Assembly (NCBI GenBank): GCA_017860295.1
Contig: JAFNAS010000001.1
Span: 186,001-250,000 of the forward strand
Source: Bacteroidota bacterium
GTDB taxonomy: Bacteria > Bacteroidota > Bacteroidia > Bacteroidales > Paludibacteraceae
Length of the DNA: 64,000 bases
Direction: 5' to 3'
The position numbers and the translations under genes were made by a program. Within the stretch, counting starts at the first letter, position 1. Every line of letters starts with the position of its first letter. Under the pieces are notes generated by a model. It searched no databases. It worked only from the letters and a program-made list of their open reading frames with translations, and had not been told where the DNA came from. This document shows, piece after piece, positions 61,120-64,000 of the stretch.

Positions 61120-62115
61120 ATGATGTCTGCTAAAAGCACAACTCGGCAGATAAAACGCTTTGCGAAAAAGGCAAAAGCTCCTTTCCCTACGAAAGAGGCT
61201 TTTGTCTTTTTGTCTTTTCTGGTCTTCTCGACCCTACTCTGGTTTCTGTATAAAGCGAGCCATCTCCAAGAGCTCAAAGTAGCGGTGCCTATTCAGTACG
61301 TTGGAATTCCTAACAACGTTGACATCGTCAGCAAACTTCCCAGAACACTTACCGTTAAATTCAAAGATAAAGGCACTGCTCTGTTTACGTACATTCTGAA
61401 ACCGGATTTACCTCCATTCAAAGTCGATCTCACAGGACTATTTACAGGATCAGGACGCATTTCGCTTCCAACCGATAAATACGAAGGGCAGATTTTCACG
61501 AAGCTAAAGCCGACCGCCAGCCAGATACATATTACGCCCGACTCTTTAGTAATTGCCTATTACTCGCTGTACAAAAAAATAGTTCCCGTACTATTCTATG
61601 GCTCCATCCGACCTGCTCAACAATTCATTCTAACTCACGGAATCACCGTATATCCGAATCAGATGGAGGTATATGGCAATAAACAAGATCTTGACACGCT
61701 TCAAGCTATCTATACGGAACCTATTCGACTGAAAGAGGTAAAAGATTCTGTGGACTCCGAATTCTACGTTAAAGCTCCCCGAGGCATTCATCTATCACAA
61801 TCCCGGGTAAAAGTACACGCGGCAGTAGAATTATTTACCGAAAAAACGATTGAAGTGCCCGTTACAAGCATCAATTTACCGACACAATATCTGCTAAGGA
61901 CTTTCCCAGCTACCGTAAAAGTGGTTTGTTTGGTAGGTATTTCACACTTCAAAGCGTTGACACCGGAGAAAATTCAGGCAATTGTTGATTACAAAAATCT
62001 AACCAGACTCAGTACTGGTAAGGCCAAAATAGAAGTATTCTCCTCATCATCCGATTTGATTCGTTACCATGTTTCACCAGCATCCGTCGATTTTTTACTC
62101 GAAATAAAAAAATAA
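61120..62115 (+). CDS. YbbR-like domain protein
   Basis: 331 residues. One N-terminal membrane helix (about 32-50, AFVFLSFLVFSTLLWFLYKASH) anchors a periplasmic region of YbbR-like repeats. YbbR/CdaR proteins regulate diadenylate cyclase in Firmicutes; in Bacteroidota the role is unknown and no cyclase gene is adjacent. It lies between yajC (9 bp) and coaE (2 bp), the usual Bacteroidota order. Confidence 0.88.
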   Translation: MMSAKSTTRQIKRFAKKAKAPFPTKEAFVFLSFLVFSTLLWFLYKASHLQELKVAVPIQYVGIPNNVDIVSKLPRTLTVKFKDKGTALFTYILKPDLPPFKVDLTGLFTGSGRISLPTDKYEGQIFTKLKPTASQIHITPDSLVIAYYSLYKKIVPVLFYGSIRPAQQFILTHGITVYPNQMEVYGNKQDLDTLQAIYTEPIRLKEVKDSVDSEFYVKAPRGIHLSQSRVKVHAAVELFTEKTIEVPVTSINLPTQYLLRTFPATVKVVCLVGISHFKALTPEKIQAIVDYKNLTRLSTGKAKIEVFSSSSDLIRYHVSPASVDFLLEIKK

Positions 62116-62117
62116 TT

Positions 62118-62699
62118 ATGACAATCGTTGGAATCACCGGAGGAATCGGATCGGGTAAATCAGTCATCTCCAATATTTTGTCCACAATGGAGTATCCTGT
62201 CTACGACTCGGATGCCGAGGCAAAAAAAATCATGCACTCCGACGTACACGTGATTAAAGAATTACGACGAACATTCGGCGATAATATCTTTATAGACGGA
62301 CAGCTGAACAAACAACGCCTGGCTCGAGAAGTTTTTTTCAGTTCGGAAAGGTTACTTGCTTTAAACGGCATCGTCCATCCGACAGTAAAAAAGAATTTTC
62401 GTTTATGGACATCGCAACAAAGCAGCGCTCTGGTTTTTCTGGAGACTGCGATTTTATTTGAAAGTGGATTTGAGTGTGAAACTGACAAAGTCGTACTGGT
62501 AACTGCGCCATTGGAAGAGCGAATTGCACGAGTAATGCATCGCGATCACTGCGACCGAGAACAGGTAATGCAACGGATAGCGCAACAATGGACGGAAGAG
62601 GCTAAAGCAGAAAAATCCGATTTTATTATTGTCAACGACGGCATTCACGCTACAATAAGTCAAACAGAAAAAATAATTGCACAACTGACACTGTCATAA
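62118..62699 (+). CDS. coaE: Dephospho-CoA kinase
   Basis: 193 residues. Walker A GITGGIGSGKSVIS is at residues 5-18 and DSDAEAKKIMH near 34. The lid region contains RIARVMHRDHCDREQVMQRI near 136-155. It phosphorylates the 3' hydroxyl of dephospho-CoA, the last step of CoA synthesis. It follows the YbbR gene by 2 bp, and a self-complementary TTCCGGAATATTCCGGAA at 62708-62725 comes after the stop. Confidence 0.95.
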   Translation: MTIVGITGGIGSGKSVISNILSTMEYPVYDSDAEAKKIMHSDVHVIKELRRTFGDNIFIDGQLNKQRLAREVFFSSERLLALNGIVHPTVKKNFRLWTSQQSSALVFLETAILFESGFECETDKVVLVTAPLEERIARVMHRDHCDREQVMQRIAQQWTEEAKAEKSDFIIVNDGIHATISQTEKIIAQLTLS

Positions 62700-62707
62700 C
62701 CCCTCCC

Positions 62708-62725
62708 TTCCGGAATATTCCGGAA
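62708..62725. terminator. Self-complementary hairpin after coaE
   Basis: An 18-bp perfect palindrome built of two TTCCGGAA units around TA, with no T run. It may end the operon inefficiently or be a binding site. Confidence 0.4.
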
Positions 62726-62746
62726 GAGGGAACCAAATTTCTCTTC

Positions 62747-63442
62747 ATGCCCAATTATCGCCATCTTTTCTTCGATCTCGACAACACCCTCTGGAATTTT
62801 ACAGACAACGCCCGATCGGCATTATTTGACGTTTACACACACTACAACCTCGACCAATATTATCCAGAGTTTGATTCTTATGTCAAACAGTTTGAAGACA
62901 ACAACACGGTGCTTTGGCGACTTTACGGAGCGGACAAAATCACGAAAGATTTTCTGAACTCCGAACGATTTTTATCGCCCCTCAGACCTTTTGGTATTCT
63001 GAATGAATCGTTAGCCCGAGAGATGTGTGCTTTTTATCTCGACCAATGTTGCCAAAAAATAGCCGTAATGCCCAATACATTTGTCACACTGGATTATCTG
63101 AAAGCCCATTACAATCTCTATATCATTTCAAACGGATTCAGAGAAGTACAGTATAAAAAGCTGAATAACTCCGGGTTATCCGGATATTTCAAAAATATTT
63201 TTCTGTCGGAAGAAATTGGATACCATAAACCGAAACCCGAGTTTTTTGCCCACCTATTCGCCGTAACCGATGCGACCAAACAGGGAAGTTTGGTCATTGG
63301 CGATAATTTTGAAGCTGACATAGAAGGAGCCATGAACTTTGGCATTGATCAGGTCTATTTTGCCACAAACTTATCAGAGTCCCACTGTAAACGACCTACC
63401 TACACCATTCATGATTTATCAGAACTTTGTCAGTTTTTATAA
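62747..63442 (+). CDS. YjjG-type HAD nucleotidase
   Basis: 231 residues of the HAD superfamily: motif I FFDLDNTLWNF near 9-19, motif II YIISNGFREVQY near 126, the Lys of motif III in GYHKPKPEFF near 160-169, and motif IV VIGDNFEADIEGAMNFG near 184. It matches the YjjG (noncanonical pyrimidine nucleotidase) group, which dephosphorylates dUMP, dTMP and modified pyrimidine nucleotides. It is separated from coaE by a palindrome and may share its transcript. Confidence 0.9.
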   Translation: MPNYRHLFFDLDNTLWNFTDNARSALFDVYTHYNLDQYYPEFDSYVKQFEDNNTVLWRLYGADKITKDFLNSERFLSPLRPFGILNESLAREMCAFYLDQCCQKIAVMPNTFVTLDYLKAHYNLYIISNGFREVQYKKLNNSGLSGYFKNIFLSEEIGYHKPKPEFFAHLFAVTDATKQGSLVIGDNFEADIEGAMNFGIDQVYFATNLSESHCKRPTYTIHDLSELCQFL

Positions 63443-63531
63443 ACACACATTCTTAAGTTATGTTCTTGCTAAATATTTTGATAATTTATATATTTTTACC
63501 ATGTTTATGTGGAAAATGAAAGAAAAACGCT

Positions 63532-63539
63532 TATCTTTG
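63532..63539 (+). promoter_or_regulatory. -7 box of the C40 peptidase gene
   Basis: TATCTTTG, 25 bp before the ATG at 63565. Confidence 0.6.
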
Positions 63540-63564
63540 CGTAAAATCTCATAAGAAACAAAAC

Positions 63565-64000
63565 ATGTTTGGAATCAACCTCAACGGATTAATTCCGCTA
63601 CGATCAGAGGCCGATGAAGGGAGTGAGCAATTAACCCAAATTCTTTTTGGTGAATATTTTATCGTCGAAGAAGTTATTGAACGGTGGGTACGCATTCATA
63701 ACGTCTGCGACAACGAAAAAGGATGGATTGACCGCAAGATGATGACTCCTATTGAAGAAGTTCTTTTCAACAAATTGGACGAACATCAGCCGCTCATTGT
63801 TTCCAAGCCCATTGCATACGCTACCCTTCCCGATGGTACCCGACAGCCTTTGCCTGGAGGTAGCAGACTTCCTTTTTACGATAAAGAAAGACAACAGTTT
63901 GCTATTGGAAGTCGGGTTTTTCAATTTGCCTCGGAAAATACGAATTCAGACAAAACAACGTCCGACTTTGTCGATACGGCACTGTCGTACCTGCACGCCC
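63565..64000 (+). CDS. C40 (NlpC/P60) peptidase with SH3 domains, N-terminal part (cut by window edge)
   Basis: The first 145 codons: MFGINLNGLIPLRSEADEGSEQ, then TQILFGEYFIVEEVIERWVRIHN, KGWIDRKMM and later GSRLPFYDKERQQFAIG. This IPLRxExxxxSEQxxQxLFGE pattern marks the N-terminal SH3-like domain of Bacteroidales cell-wall NlpC/P60 peptidases, which cut the stem peptide of peptidoglycan. The catalytic C40 domain should lie beyond the right edge, so the assignment rests on the SH3 part. No signal peptide is visible. Confidence 0.75.
   Translation, partial: MFGINLNGLIPLRSEADEGSEQLTQILFGEYFIVEEVIERWVRIHNVCDNEKGWIDRKMMTPIEEVLFNKLDEHQPLIVSKPIAYATLPDGTRQPLPGGSRLPFYDKERQQFAIGSRVFQFASENTNSDKTTSDFVDTALSYLHA

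Overview
The window reads as chromosome of a Bacteroidota bacterium, most likely order Bacteroidales. Many genes sit behind the Bacteroidota promoter form (TTTG, about 19 bp, then TAnnTTTG). The gene set also fits: a DUF4924 protein, an OMP-type TonB receptor paired with a membrane LytTR regulator, a BlaI/BlaR1 pair with SusC-plug-like repeats, a PL10 pectate lyase, a Bacteroidota-length NusB, and a YajC/YbbR/CoaE block. Most of the sequence is ordinary housekeeping chromosome. No CRISPR array, transposase, integrase or prophage was seen.

Layout. 1-5.3 kb: mutL (cut by the left edge), tRNA-Glu, mfd, then a periplasmic glutathione-peroxidase-like gene with a YgbA-type nitrosative-stress gene. 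5.3-18.1 kb: a surface-polysaccharide locus. It has one rightward glycosyltransferase that meets a leftward run of nine genes (four GT2/GT4 transferases, a CgeB-like transferase, an unrecognised protein, a Wzx-type flippase, two UDP-GlcNAc 2-epimerase-family enzymes); an S41 protease heads the run. 18.3-33.7 kb: an FAD dehydrogenase, BlaI/BlaR1, an alpha-amylase, YjbR, NadB, Lgt, RibBA, LptF/G, RadA, Tag, DUF4924, Hsp15-like S4, GtrA and ferredoxin. 33.8-43.2 kb: GcvT, PepT, a 56-residue protein, an ECF sigma factor, RadC, EF-P, an OmpA lipoprotein, SuhB and ValS. 43.5-49.4 kb: a Fic protein, a LytTR regulator with its outer-membrane receptor, and a pectate lyase. 49.4-53 kb: an accessory island. 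53-64 kb: a split 5'-nucleotidase, a PAS protein with an OPT transporter, tRNA-Arg, a TetR regulator, a membrane metallophosphoesterase, NusB, YajC, YbbR, CoaE, a HAD nucleotidase and the start of a C40 peptidase.

The most unusual part is 50.0-53.0 kb. Two unrelated orphan genes, a small membrane protein and an AT-rich protein with an HNH/zinc-knuckle-like N-terminus, each lie between a 29-bp direct repeat upstream and a hairpin element downstream. The three hairpin copies keep a TAGCG...GCGT-type loop while their stems change in a compensating way. This looks like a small cassette array or an uncharacterised REP-like family. Other regulatory observations are three in-phase LytTR-type sites before the outer-membrane receptor, a dyad over the blaI promoter with a similar dyad before the AT-rich orphan, and two palindromes flanking the pectate lyase promoter.
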